From the NCBI GenBank assembly GCA_024402695.1, contig JAKSTG010000001.1:124001-188000 (forward strand): a stretch of 64,000 nucleotides of DNA, written 5' to 3'. Under the pieces are notes generated by a model. It did not search any database. It had not been told where the DNA came from and was given only the letters and a program-made list of their open reading frames with translations. This document shows positions 8,022-16,660 of this stretch, piece after piece. The stretch comes from Treponema sp. GTDB taxonomy: Bacteria; Spirochaetota; Spirochaetia; Treponematales; Treponemataceae. Within the stretch, counting starts at the first letter, position 1. Each line of letters opens with the position of its first letter. Position numbers and translations under genes: made by a program.

Positions 8022-9200
8022 TTAGCCGTGAATTGCACGAACTTTAATTACTGTATCCAGAGCAGCAAGTTTCTGGATAATTTCATCACTTACAATTGTA
8101 TCAACGTCTGTAAGGTTGTATGAAACGTCACCACGAGCCTGGTTAACCATTCCTGTAATGTTCAGATGAGCTTCACCAAGGAATTTAGTAAAGCTTGAAA
8201 TTACATCAGGAACGTTCTTGTGGAATACACAGAGACGTGTTCCTCCCTTTGGAACAGGGTTGTCTGTAACTGTTTTTGGGAAGTTTACAGAGTTTACGAT
8301 GTTTCCGTTTTCAAGGAAGTCTTTAAGCTGCTGTGAAGCCATAACTGCACAGTTGTCTTCTGCTTCTGGAGTAGAAGCACCAAGGTGTGGCATACAGATT
8401 ACTTTTGGATGGTTCAGAAGTTCTTCTGCACAGAAGTCTGTTACCATGCATGCAACTTTTCCTGAATCCAGAGCTTCGATCATGTCTGCATTGTTTACCA
8501 GTCCACCACGAGCAATGTTGATGATGCGAACACCGTCTTTCATTGTTTTGATTGTAGAAGCATTGATCATACCCTTTGTATCATTTGTCTGTGGAACGTG
8601 AATTGTGATGTAATCAGCTTTTGCGTAAACAGTATCAAGTGTTTCAGCAATTTTTACATTGTGATCCAGTGAGAGAGCTGCTTTTACAGAAAGGAATGGG
8701 TCATAACCAACAACATCCATTCCGAATTTGATTGCCAGGTTAGCAACCATAGCACCGATAGCACCAAGACCGATAACACCAAGTGTTTTTCCTTTAAGTT
8801 CTGGCCCTACGAACTGGCTCTTTCCTTTTTCTGCCAGATCAGGAATATCATCACCTTTACCAGAAAGTGTTTTAGCCCATGCGTTGGCTGCAACAGCTGG
8901 ACGGCTTGCCAGAAGAAGTGACATCATAACCAGTTCTTTTACAGCGTTGGCGTTAGCACCTGGAGTATTGAATACTACAACACCCTTTTCTGTAAGCTGT
9001 GGAATTGGAATATTATTTGTACCGGCACCTGCACGTGCTACTGCTTTTACAGATTCTGAAAGCTGCATTTCGTGCATATCAGCTGAGCGAACAAGGATTG
9101 CATCAGGATTGTTGATGTCTGTTGCAATTTCGTAGTTGTCACGGTCAAGAACATTAAGACCGATGGCACTGATTTTGTTTAAAGTTTGAATCTTGTACAT
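8022..9200 (-). CDS. serA: D-3-phosphoglycerate dehydrogenase
   Basis: First committed step of serine synthesis: oxidises 3-phosphoglycerate to 3-phosphohydroxypyruvate with NAD+. 392 residues from the preferred start at 9200, where AGGAGG precedes the ATG; the frame is open 12 codons further up but those codons (KTKKRRKTK) are unlike the family. Shows the Rossmann motif VIGLGAIG, catalytic Arg in NIARGGLVN and His in MPHLGAST, and a short C-terminal ACT domain (about 320-392, VNQARGDVSYNLTDVD), which commonly binds serine for feedback control. It starts 19 bp after serC stops and shares its operon with serC and a rex-like gene. Confidence 0.95.
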   Translation of the reverse strand: MYKIQTLNKISAIGLNVLDRDNYEIATDINNPDAILVRSADMHEMQLSESVKAVARAGAGTNNIPIPQLTEKGVVVFNTPGANANAVKELVMMSLLLASRPAVAANAWAKTLSGKGDDIPDLAEKGKSQFVGPELKGKTLGVIGLGAIGAMVANLAIKFGMDVVGYDPFLSVKAALSLDHNVKIAETLDTVYAKADYITIHVPQTNDTKGMINASTIKTMKDGVRIINIARGGLVNNADMIEALDSGKVACMVTDFCAEELLNHPKVICMPHLGASTPEAEDNCAVMASQQLKDFLENGNIVNSVNFPKTVTDNPVPKGGTRLCVFHKNVPDVISSFTKFLGEAHLNITGMVNQARGDVSYNLTDVDTIVSDEIIQKLAALDTVIKVRAIHG

Positions 9201-9219
9201 TTTCGTCTTCCTCCTTTTC

Positions 9220-10386
9220 TTAGTTTTCAGCAGCAAACTTCTTCATGAAGTCTACAAGAGCTTTTACTCCGTCCAGAGTCATAGCATTGTAGATTGAAGC
9301 ACGCATACCACCAACAAGGCGGTGTCCCTTAAGGTTTACAAGACCTGCAGCTTCTGCTTCTTTTACGAACTTAGCGTTGATTTCCTTTTCTTTTGCAAGG
9401 GCTGCTTTCTGTTCTGCTGTCTGTTCAGCTTCATCAACTTTTGCAGCTGCCTTTGTTACGTCGTTTGAGTATTTTGTAAGGAAAGGAACGTTCATAAGTG
9501 AGCGGCTTCCAACTTCTGTTGTTGCGTGGTAGAAATCACTTGAATCAAGGAAGTCGTAAAGGTATTTTGCCTTTTCAACGTTCAGCTTGTTGATTCCTGC
9601 AGCACCACCGTTTTTTTCGATCCAGTGAAGAACTTTTCCAAGAACGTAGATTGTGTAGCATGGTGGTGTATTGTACATGCTGTCATTGTCAGCGTGTGTT
9701 TTGTACATGCTCATTGTTGGAGTTCCAGGGAGACATGCTTCTGGTTCTGGAATCAGGTCTTCACGAACGATTACCAATGTAACACCGGCTGGAGCCAGGT
9801 TCTTCTGAGCACCTGCGAAGATAAGTCCGAATTTTGAAACATCAACTTCTTCTGAAAGAATACAAGAAGAAAGGTCAGCTACCAGTGGAATGTTTCCTGT
9901 TTCTGGGATGTATTCGTAGTGAGTTCCCATGATTGTGTTGTTGAAACAGATGTAAACGTAGTCGTAGTCACCTTCAACTTTTTCAACTTTTGGGATGTAA
10001 GAATAATTCTTGTCTTTAGATGAAGCAATTACATCAACTGCAACACCAAGGTGTTTAGCTTCTGCCGCGGCTTTTTTTGCCCAAACACCAGTTTCGATGT
10101 AAGCTGCTTTCTTGTTTTTGATACCAAGGTTCTGAGCAACCATGGCGAACTGAGTAGAACCACCACCCTGAACGAAAAGAACTTTGTAGTTCTCTGGAAC
10201 ATTCATGAGTTTGCGGATCATTGCTTCTGCATCCTGAATGATTGGTTCATAAGCCTTTGAGCGGTGGCTCATTTCCATAACGCTCTGACCTGTTGTGCCA
10301 TATTCCATCATTTCTGCGGCACATTCTTTAAGTACGTCTTCAGGAAGACAGCTTGGTCCTGCTGAAAAGTTATACACTCTTGCCAT
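9220..10386 (-). CDS. serC: Phosphoserine aminotransferase
   Basis: Converts 3-phosphohydroxypyruvate plus glutamate to phosphoserine; PLP enzyme of class V. 388 residues from ATG at 10386, preceded by AAGGAG; the start MARVYNFSAGPS matches the family N-terminus, so the longer frame from 10443 is rejected. The PLP lysine is in FAGAQKNLAPAG. Compared with E. coli SerC it has a Lys/Glu/Ala-rich insertion of about 25 residues (around 312-340, KVDEAEQTAEQKAALAKEKE). Followed closely by serA; the third serine gene, serB, is not in the window. Confidence 0.95.
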   Translation of the reverse strand: MARVYNFSAGPSCLPEDVLKECAAEMMEYGTTGQSVMEMSHRSKAYEPIIQDAEAMIRKLMNVPENYKVLFVQGGGSTQFAMVAQNLGIKNKKAAYIETGVWAKKAAAEAKHLGVAVDVIASSKDKNYSYIPKVEKVEGDYDYVYICFNNTIMGTHYEYIPETGNIPLVADLSSCILSEEVDVSKFGLIFAGAQKNLAPAGVTLVIVREDLIPEPEACLPGTPTMSMYKTHADNDSMYNTPPCYTIYVLGKVLHWIEKNGGAAGINKLNVEKAKYLYDFLDSSDFYHATTEVGSRSLMNVPFLTKYSNDVTKAAAKVDEAEQTAEQKAALAKEKEINAKFVKEAEAAGLVNLKGHRLVGGMRASIYNAMTLDGVKALVDFMKKFAAEN

Positions 10387-10445
10387 TTGTAACTCCTTAT
10401 GAGTCAGTCCGGTCAAAAACTTTTCAGACAGAACCAACTCCATTG

Positions 10446-11075
10446 TCAGTTTATATTAAATTTTTTTAGACTCATTAAGGCTAAAGCAGGATTCGCATCT
10501 GCCACATGCACACCGTCGGGAACCGCTATAAAGGTTGTGGTCATATTCACAATTCCCTTTATGCCGAACTTTACCAGGCGGTCAGCCATGTTCTGGGCAT
10601 CCTTATCAGGAACACACAGAACCGCATGTTCGATTTTTTCTTTTCTGAGTACCCCTTCCATTTCGAAAGCCGGGTACAACGGAAAACTGGAACGCATGAT
10701 TTCAACACGGTTTACGCTTGAATCAAATCCGCATCCCACTCGAAATCCGGAATCCTGAAAAATGCTGTCATCCAGTAAGGCCGCTCCAAGACGTCCCAGT
10801 CCCACTATGCAGCACTTTTTCACTTCCTGATTCTCTGTTTCAAAGCCCAGCTTCACAGAAAGAAAGTCTTTAAGAGCATCCCTGCTGTAGCCGTTTGAAA
10901 CTCCACCAGCGAAACCGGCAAGAAAAATATCATGTCTTACGGTAGATTCTGTGCAATCTGTAAGTCTTGCAAGATCTCCAGACTTAATCCTGTCATTCTG
11001 CCATCCTTTTAGAATCTGCAGAAACTGAACCAGGCGTTTCCGTGTTGCCTTTGGTAACTCGCTAGATGATTGCAT
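10446..11075 (-). CDS. rex: Rex-like redox-sensing transcriptional repressor
   Basis: Winged-helix repressor that binds DNA when NAD(H) is oxidised and releases it when NADH is high. The 209 residues match the Rex pattern: PKATRKRLVQFLQIL, an HTH with DCTESTVRHDI (1-80), then a Rossmann domain with GLGRLGAAL (about 92-100), FD near 115 and the dimer-swap C-terminal helix region. GGAGG precedes the ATG. It heads an operon with serC (60 bp) and serA. A possible half Rex site, TTGTGAA at 11161-11167, lies upstream, but its right arm is poor. Control of serine synthesis by redox state is inference. Confidence 0.85.
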   Translation of the reverse strand: MQSSSELPKATRKRLVQFLQILKGWQNDRIKSGDLARLTDCTESTVRHDIFLAGFAGGVSNGYSRDALKDFLSVKLGFETENQEVKKCCIVGLGRLGAALLDDSIFQDSGFRVGCGFDSSVNRVEIMRSSFPLYPAFEMEGVLRKEKIEHAVLCVPDKDAQNMADRLVKFGIKGIVNMTTTFIAVPDGVHVADANPALALMSLKKFNIN

Positions 11076-11252
11076 TATAGAAAACCTCCGCCTTTGAGGG
11101 AATGTGAATTCAAGATTTTTTGCCCCAAAATCACCGGAATTCTACCATTTTTAGCCGAATTTGTGAATTACTGTTAAAAATTTAACGGTAAATCAATAAA
11201 GACATTCCTAAACCTTTCCTAATTATTACAGTATTTTTTCCTAATAACTTAT

Positions 11253-11282
11253 TTGGAGATTATGGACATTTAGGTTTATAAT
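11253..11282 (+). promoter_or_regulatory. Promoter abutting the LacI-GGDEF start (possible leaderless mRNA)
   Basis: TTGGAG (11253-11258), 18-bp spacer, TATAAT (11277-11282), then only six bases before the ATG at 11289. No Shine-Dalgarno site is present. Confidence 0.55.
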
Positions 11283-11288
11283 AAAATT

Positions 11289-13187
11289 ATGCAGGATATT
11301 AAGGCAAAATCTATTGCGGTTATTACCGGTAACTGTTCTATAAATGAAGAATCAGATGCAATAAAAGGCATCTGTTCTGCCGCAAAAATTGCAGGATGGA
11401 ATGTATTCATTTTTGATGCATTGAACTCTTCCATGCAGGATTACGAACCGCTTCTTGATACAAGCATTTTTTCTCTTCTGAACTATGAGACTGTATCAGG
11501 GGTTATCATCACCCAGAACATCATGAACAACAAAGAACTGGGGGACTCTCTTGTGAACAAACTCAGAGAGAACGGACTGCCTGTCATATCCCTTGGCTAC
11601 AAAAGCAGTATCTGCCACAGCTATATTTATCAGAATTCAGACTACATTGAAAAAATTACAGATCATGTAATTGAAAAGCATAATTGTAAAACCCTGAACT
11701 TTGTTGCAGGCATAAAGAACAACATTTTCAGCGATGCCCGCATAAAGGCTTTCAAACGCTCCCTGAAAAAACACGATATCCCTTTTGAAAAGAAACGTCT
11801 CTTCTACGGAGAATTCTGGGAAGGCCCTACCATGGCCGAAATGGAAAAGTTTCTTGAATCAGGACTTTCTCTGCCGGATGCCTTCATCTGCAGCAACGAC
11901 GTAATGGCCATGGCAGTTATTTCATGTCTTAACAACCACGGTTATTCAGTCCCTGACGATGTAATCGTAACAGGTTACGATGGAGTAGAATTCGAACGCT
12001 ACTCTACTCCGCGCCTTACTACTGCAAAATGCAATTATGTCCAGCTGGGAGAACTGACTTTCAAAAGCCTCCTAAAACTGATTTCAGGAGACCGGGTACC
12101 AAAAATCCAGAGTCTGAATCCGGAAATCATTTTCTCCCAGTCCTGCGGATGTCAGAACCGTAAAAACAATCACCAGCTGAATCTGGCCCTCAAAGCCATG
12201 AACAGCATTGGAAGCCTGCAGTACATAAACATGCTCTCACACAAACTGGCAACTATTTCTGCTTATTCACAGGATCTGGAAAGCTTCAGGCGTACTATTG
12301 CTGGCAAAGGTTTCTACAACCCGAATACCTGGGTTCTTTTAAACCATGATTTTGATTCTCCAAAATCCTCAAAGATTTATACGAGCGAAAATCCTTACAG
12401 CCATTTTGTTGACTGCTTCATAGTTTCAGAGAACTATGAACATTATTATGATGTTCCGCCAATACGACATTCAGAATACATCCCGGATCTGAAAAGAATA
12501 ATTCAGTCAGGAATCACAAACCTTGTACTCATGAACCTGTCTTTCGGTGGAGAGAACATAGGTTATCTTGTTTCCTCTTATGACGACACAAGCCGCCCCC
12601 TTAACAGCATTGAAGTTTTCAGCAATGTTCTGAGCCAGGGTCTTTCTTCAATTAAATACAGATCAAAACTTGAATACATGACTGTCCGTGACGTTCTTAC
12701 AGGCATCTACAACCGCAGAGGCTTCTTCACGGAAATTACTTCAAAGGTAGAAGAACTGTCGGCTTCCGAGGATGAAAACAAAAAACAGCATCTGATTATT
12801 TTTTCTATTGATATGGATGAACTTAAATTCATCAATGATACTTACGGCCACAAGGAAGGTGACTGGGCCATCAAGAAACTTGCGGAAGTGATTTCAATTG
12901 CAGGTGGTCCGGATTCAATCAGTTCCCGCTTTGGCGGAGATGAATTTGTTTCTGCTGTCATCTCTTCAGAAAAACCGGAAAAGGTCATTCTGTCCTTCAA
13001 AGAAAAGCTTTCTGTTCTGCTTACAGAGCTGAACCATAAGAGCGGAAAACCTTACAGCATAAATGCCAGCGTGGGCGCAAAGTCCTCTTCCATTTCGGCA
13101 AAAACAAAAATCGACAAAGTCATCGCCAAAGCCGACGAGATGATGTACTCAGACAAAGCCTCAAAGAAAAGAAGTCATCCCCGTTAA
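11289..13187 (+). CDS. Cytosolic LacI-type ligand-binding sensor fused to a diguanylate cyclase
   Basis: Likely makes cyclic di-GMP in response to a small ligand. Of 632 residues, about 1-290 form a periplasmic-binding-protein fold of the LacI/GalR regulator class, for example NDVMAMAVISCLNNHGY and DDVIVTGYDG. There is no N-terminal HTH and no signal peptide or membrane helix, so sensing occurs in the cytosol. Residues about 300-460 are a GAF-like or unknown linker; about 465-632 are GGDEF with an intact RFGGDEF (about 547-553). A clear RxxD inhibitory site is absent. The ATG lies six bases after a -10 box. Ligand unknown; a sugar is likely by family. Confidence 0.88.
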   Translation: MQDIKAKSIAVITGNCSINEESDAIKGICSAAKIAGWNVFIFDALNSSMQDYEPLLDTSIFSLLNYETVSGVIITQNIMNNKELGDSLVNKLRENGLPVISLGYKSSICHSYIYQNSDYIEKITDHVIEKHNCKTLNFVAGIKNNIFSDARIKAFKRSLKKHDIPFEKKRLFYGEFWEGPTMAEMEKFLESGLSLPDAFICSNDVMAMAVISCLNNHGYSVPDDVIVTGYDGVEFERYSTPRLTTAKCNYVQLGELTFKSLLKLISGDRVPKIQSLNPEIIFSQSCGCQNRKNNHQLNLALKAMNSIGSLQYINMLSHKLATISAYSQDLESFRRTIAGKGFYNPNTWVLLNHDFDSPKSSKIYTSENPYSHFVDCFIVSENYEHYYDVPPIRHSEYIPDLKRIIQSGITNLVLMNLSFGGENIGYLVSSYDDTSRPLNSIEVFSNVLSQGLSSIKYRSKLEYMTVRDVLTGIYNRRGFFTEITSKVEELSASEDENKKQHLIIFSIDMDELKFINDTYGHKEGDWAIKKLAEVISIAGGPDSISSRFGGDEFVSAVISSEKPEKVILSFKEKLSVLLTELNHKSGKPYSINASVGAKSSSISAKTKIDKVIAKADEMMYSDKASKKRSHPR

Positions 13188-13189
13188 AA

Positions 13190-13226
13190 AAAACAAGCCC
13201 GAAAACACTAAAACGGGCTTGTTTAA
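13190..13226 (+). terminator. Intrinsic terminator of the LacI-GGDEF gene
   Basis: AAACAAGCCCG and CGGGCTTGTTT flank a 12-nt loop, directly after the stop codon. It also serves as a weak terminator for the convergent gene. Confidence 0.8.
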
Positions 13227-13273
13227 ATAAAAGGAGGATTTTACTTACGACCGGAAAGGTTACTGAGTGACAC

Positions 13274-14056
13274 TCAGTTCTTTGCAGCCATTGCTACGGA
13301 TGCAGTTGAAGACAGCTTTGTTTCGTAGTAGGAGGCAACTTCATTTTCAAAAAGTCTGTCAATTGTATCCTGATACGCCATAATCTTACCGACATAATTG
13401 AGGGTAGACTGTGGTGTTCTATTTGCACGGACCTTACCGGTACCTGCATTGTACATTGCCAAAGCGGAAACTTCGTTTCCTGCTGTGTTCAGGCAGAACT
13501 TCAGATGCGACATACCATATTTTGCACTGGTAGCCGGATCAAAGAAATCATTTTCTGCCAGATTTGGGAAAGAGCTGCTGTTCAGCTGGAACAAGCCTCT
13601 ATCCACTGTTTCATTTGAATTCCTGTTTACTGCATTTGCGTTGTAGCGGCTTTCTGTGTAAGCCAGGGCAAAAGCCAGAGACAACGGAATGTTGTTCTTT
13701 TCGGCTTCAACCAGAATAGCATCTGCTACATCAGACTTCCCTGTTACGTGTGAATAAAACCATTCAACAGCCGCACGGGACTCAGGATTTCTGTATAAAA
13801 CCAGACCATTGTCTGAATCTTTCTTAAAGCTGCTCTGTGCCACTTCATTAAGATAGTCCACAAAATAAGGCACTTCTTCGATTGTTGCAGCCGGTTCTTC
13901 TCTTCCCATTTCAGATACTACCGGAAAAGCATCTGATGTTCCTTCAGCAGGTACGATAAAGTAAATGCAAAATGCTGCTGCACTGAAAAGGATACCCAGT
14001 AATGAGAAAAAGAAGCATGAGTTTGAAAAACCGTTATTGCGGTTTTTTGAGTTCAT
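13274..14056 (-). CDS. Membrane-anchored lytic transglycosylase (SLT domain)
   Basis: Cleaves the glycan strands of peptidoglycan. 260 residues: one N-terminal membrane helix (about 13-35), a linker, and a goose-lysozyme-like SLT domain (about 105-245). The catalytic glutamate is Glu135 in AYTESRYN, followed by GLFQLNSSSF and the AMYNAGTGKV motif typical of family 1 transglycosylases. GAGGTGG precedes the start. It stands alone between a convergent and a co-directional gene. The anchor suggests action at the inner membrane face of the periplasm, perhaps for wall turnover or flagellar assembly. Confidence 0.88.
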   Translation of the reverse strand: MNSKNRNNGFSNSCFFFSLLGILFSAAAFCIYFIVPAEGTSDAFPVVSEMGREEPAATIEEVPYFVDYLNEVAQSSFKKDSDNGLVLYRNPESRAAVEWFYSHVTGKSDVADAILVEAEKNNIPLSLAFALAYTESRYNANAVNRNSNETVDRGLFQLNSSSFPNLAENDFFDPATSAKYGMSHLKFCLNTAGNEVSALAMYNAGTGKVRANRTPQSTLNYVGKIMAYQDTIDRLFENEVASYYETKLSSTASVAMAAKN

Positions 14057-14200
14057 ATTATCACCACCTCAAAACTATTAGTTGAGATGATGTCATAAAG
14101 AATGAATGAATTCAAGAGAATTTTATCAATTATTTAGGAATAATTACGAATATTTTGCAAAATTTTCGCAAACTTTACGGTTTTTCGCAAAGATTACGGT

Positions 14201-14686
14201 TTAATACAACACAATTGCAAGATTCTGAAGCTTTTCGGCTATATTCAGTTTTTCTGCAACGGATTTCTGAACAAAATAAACATACTGTGCATGTTTCTTG
14301 GCAAGAAGCTCTGTAAACTCTGCAACGCGTTTTTCTGTGTCAGAAGAAAGGAAAGTTTCGTCAAAAAGGAATCCCGCCACACTTTTACAGTCCTTTACAC
14401 GGCGGGCTGAGTGGTTGCAGGTATTGCAGAAACGTTCAAAATTCAAGGCATTTGAAAGATCCATAGAAGCGTGTGGAGCAAGAACAACAAACTCCCCTTT
14501 TTCATCTTTTACAAGAAAATCTTCGCGCCATGCGGCAAGAGTTTCTTCGTTGTAAACTTCTTCATCAAGTTCGATATCAGACTGATTGAATTCTACGAAA
14601 GAAAAAGAAGAAGGATTTACCGCTGTACCGTCAGCAATAAGGAAAAGTGAATTGTTTTTTACTTCAAAAATTGGATCTAATTTCAT
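14201..14686 (-). CDS. Protein of unknown function with a Cys-rich motif
   Basis: 161 residues, no signal peptide or membrane helix. I do not recognise a family. It has acidic N-terminal half and a central FCNTCNHSARRVKDC stretch (about 85-100) whose three cysteines and one histidine could bind a metal or be redox active. The codon pattern is consistent with a real gene and nothing else fits the interval. The ATG lacks a clear Shine-Dalgarno site. Confidence 0.65.
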   Translation of the reverse strand: MKLDPIFEVKNNSLFLIADGTAVNPSSFSFVEFNQSDIELDEEVYNEETLAAWREDFLVKDEKGEFVVLAPHASMDLSNALNFERFCNTCNHSARRVKDCKSVAGFLFDETFLSSDTEKRVAEFTELLAKKHAQYVYFVQKSVAEKLNIAEKLQNLAIVLY

Positions 14687-14739
14687 AATGAGGAAAGTTT
14701 ATCAGTCATTAAAAAAGAAAACAACTACACATTTTTACT

Positions 14740-14837
14740 CACAGAAAAAAAAGCGGGTCCCAGCAACGGCGAAAGATAGGGATTCCTCCCACAGGGTCCC
14801 TCCCTATCTTCTCGCCTGCGTCCCACTTTTTTCTGTG
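14740..14837. repeat. Long hairpin element, family A copy 1
   Basis: Ends CACAG-A-tract / T-tract-CTGTG; conserved left arm GGGTCCCAGCAACGGCGAA and right arm TTCTCGCCTGCGTCCCAC; inner stem GATAGGGA / TCCCTATC. The whole 98 bp can fold as one imperfect hairpin. Arms match those at 62822-62949 (reverse orientation) and the left arm matches 14881-14930. Confidence 0.6.
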
Positions 14838-14880
14838 GCAAATGTATCAGTTTTTTTTAATACCTGAAAAAATTGATCAC

Positions 14881-14930
14881 AAAAAAAGCGGGTCCCAGCA
14901 ACTGCGAAAGACAGGGATCCCGCTTTTTTT
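14881..14930. repeat. Family A hairpin element, short copy acting as the pgi terminator
   Basis: Begins A7-GCGGGTCCCAGCAAC like copy 1, then collapses to GGGATCCCGC-T7. The resulting A-tract/GC stem/T-tract is a good terminator for pgi on the minus strand. It looks like a deletion derivative of the 14740-14837 element, 43 bp away. Confidence 0.65.
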
Positions 14931-14953
14931 ATCTTTTAAAACCAGTAAGTTTT

Positions 14954-16537
14954 CTATTTGATCAGGAGGCCTGCAAATGCTTTGAGAGCTCCTTCCATTT
15001 TACCGCCAAGAACAGTCATAGCGAGCTTTTTACCGAGCTGAACGCCTTCCTGATCAAAGCTGTTTACATTCCAAACGAAGCCCTGGAACATAACTTTATT
15101 TTCGTAGTGAGCAAGAAGTGCACCCAGTGATTTTGGATTCAGCTGCTGACCGTAAATAAGGCTTGAAGGTCTTTCACCTGCAAATGCTTTATTTGGGTTT
15201 TCGTCAGTTTTACCGCAGGCAAAAGCAACAATCTGAGCTGTTACGTTTGCGCACAGTTTTACCTGGCTTGTTGAGTTTTCAATTACAACATCGTCACCTG
15301 TCTGATTTTCAGAGAAAGCGATGAACTGAAGTGGAGTTACATCTGTTCCCTGGTGAAGCAGCTGGTAGAATGAGTGCTGTCCGTTTGTTCCAGGTTCACC
15401 GAAAATTACAGGACCTGTTGAGTAGTTTACAGGTTCACCAAAGCGGTTTACTGATTTACCGTTTGATTCCATATCCAGCTGCTGAAGGTGAGCTGGGAAA
15501 CGTGAAAGAGCCTGTGAATATGGAAGGATTGCTGTTGCAGGATATCCCTGCATGTTTCTTTCAAATACACCAATAAGAGCATCAAGCATAGCTGGGTTCT
15601 TAAGGAGATTTTTATTGGCAGCAAGTTTGTCTTCTTCTGCAGCACCTTCAAGGAATTCTGCAAATACTTTTGGTCCGAATGCCAGTGACAGAACTGCTCC
15701 ACCTACTCCTGAAGTTGAAGAGTAGCGTCCGCCAATGTAGTCGTCCATGTAGAAAGCTTCAAGGTAATCAGGGTTGTGAGCCAGAGGTGAAGTTTCTGAT
15801 GTAACGGCGATCATATGTTTTGAAGGATCAAGTTTTGCTTTTTTAAGGAATGCTTTTACAAAGTTTTCGTTTGTAAGAGTTTCCAGAGTTGTTCCTGATT
15901 TTGAAACCAGGATGAAGATTGTGTGAGCCATATCAATTGACTTCATAACGCTTGCTGCGTCATCAGGGTCAACGTTAGAAATGAAACGTGCTTCCATTTT
16001 GAAAGTCTTGTTTTTCTTTGCCCAGTTTTCCAGTGCCAGGTACATAGCGCGTGGACCAAGGTCTGAACCACCGATACCGATCTGACAAACTGTTGTGAAT
16101 TTTTCACCGTCTTCGTTTACGATTTTTCCAGAGTGAACTTTCTTTGCAAAAGCAGCGATTCTTTCCTGTTCTTTTACGTAGAATTCACGTTTATTTACAC
16201 CGTCTGCCATAACATCTTTGCCAAGCTGACCACGTGTAAGCTGGTGAAGAACCATACGTTTTTCTCCAGTGTTGATTACTGCACCGTTGTAAAGTTCCTT
16301 GTATTTGGCAACAAGCTGTGCTTCTTCAGCCAGGTTTTTAAGTTCAGCCAGAACTGAATCATTTACCTGTTTTGCAGCGTAGTTGTAAGTGAGACCTGCA
16401 GCCATTGGAACAGAATATTTAGCAACACGTTTTGCAGCATCTTTTGCAGAAAGAGCTTCTTTTACAGAAACTCCCTTCAGCGACATGAGTTTCTTCCATG
16501 ATGGAAGAGTGTCAGCATTTGACCATGTAACAGACAT
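14954..16537 (-). CDS. pgi: Glucose-6-phosphate isomerase
   Basis: Interconverts glucose 6-phosphate and fructose 6-phosphate in glycolysis. 527 residues, usual length. Both PGI signatures are present: DYIGGRYSSTSGVGG and EPGTNGQHSFYQLLHQG, with catalytic Glu/His in these regions and a C-terminal Lys in FDQEGVQLGKKLA. GGAG precedes the start. Monocistronic, with its own terminator and promoter (TATAAT just upstream). It is the entry enzyme for hexose phosphates released by the glucan-degrading enzymes encoded elsewhere in the window. Confidence 0.97.
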   Translation of the reverse strand: MSVTWSNADTLPSWKKLMSLKGVSVKEALSAKDAAKRVAKYSVPMAAGLTYNYAAKQVNDSVLAELKNLAEEAQLVAKYKELYNGAVINTGEKRMVLHQLTRGQLGKDVMADGVNKREFYVKEQERIAAFAKKVHSGKIVNEDGEKFTTVCQIGIGGSDLGPRAMYLALENWAKKNKTFKMEARFISNVDPDDAASVMKSIDMAHTIFILVSKSGTTLETLTNENFVKAFLKKAKLDPSKHMIAVTSETSPLAHNPDYLEAFYMDDYIGGRYSSTSGVGGAVLSLAFGPKVFAEFLEGAAEEDKLAANKNLLKNPAMLDALIGVFERNMQGYPATAILPYSQALSRFPAHLQQLDMESNGKSVNRFGEPVNYSTGPVIFGEPGTNGQHSFYQLLHQGTDVTPLQFIAFSENQTGDDVVIENSTSQVKLCANVTAQIVAFACGKTDENPNKAFAGERPSSLIYGQQLNPKSLGALLAHYENKVMFQGFVWNVNSFDQEGVQLGKKLAMTVLGGKMEGALKAFAGLLIK

Positions 16538-16625
16538 AGATTTGACTCCGTTATTATATAGATAAAAGTTTTGGATGATGAAATTATAGTGTTTTTCCCC
16601 TATCTTTGAAAATAGGATTTTAATA

Positions 16626-16654
16626 TTGTCGCAAGATATTTTTATGTTTATATT
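16626..16654 (+). promoter_or_regulatory. Promoter abutting yggT start (possible leaderless mRNA)
   Basis: TTGTCG (16626-16631), 17-bp spacer, TATATT (16649-16654), six bases, ATG at 16661. No ribosome site. Confidence 0.6.
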
Positions 16655-16660
16655 TAACTT

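Noticed and set aside
9201..9236. Upstream start for serA
   Set aside because: AGGAGG sits directly before the internal ATG at 9200 and lies inside the would-be extension.
11161..11178. Full Rex operator
   Set aside because: Left half TTGTGAA fits, right half TGTTAAA does not; kept only as a half-site remark.
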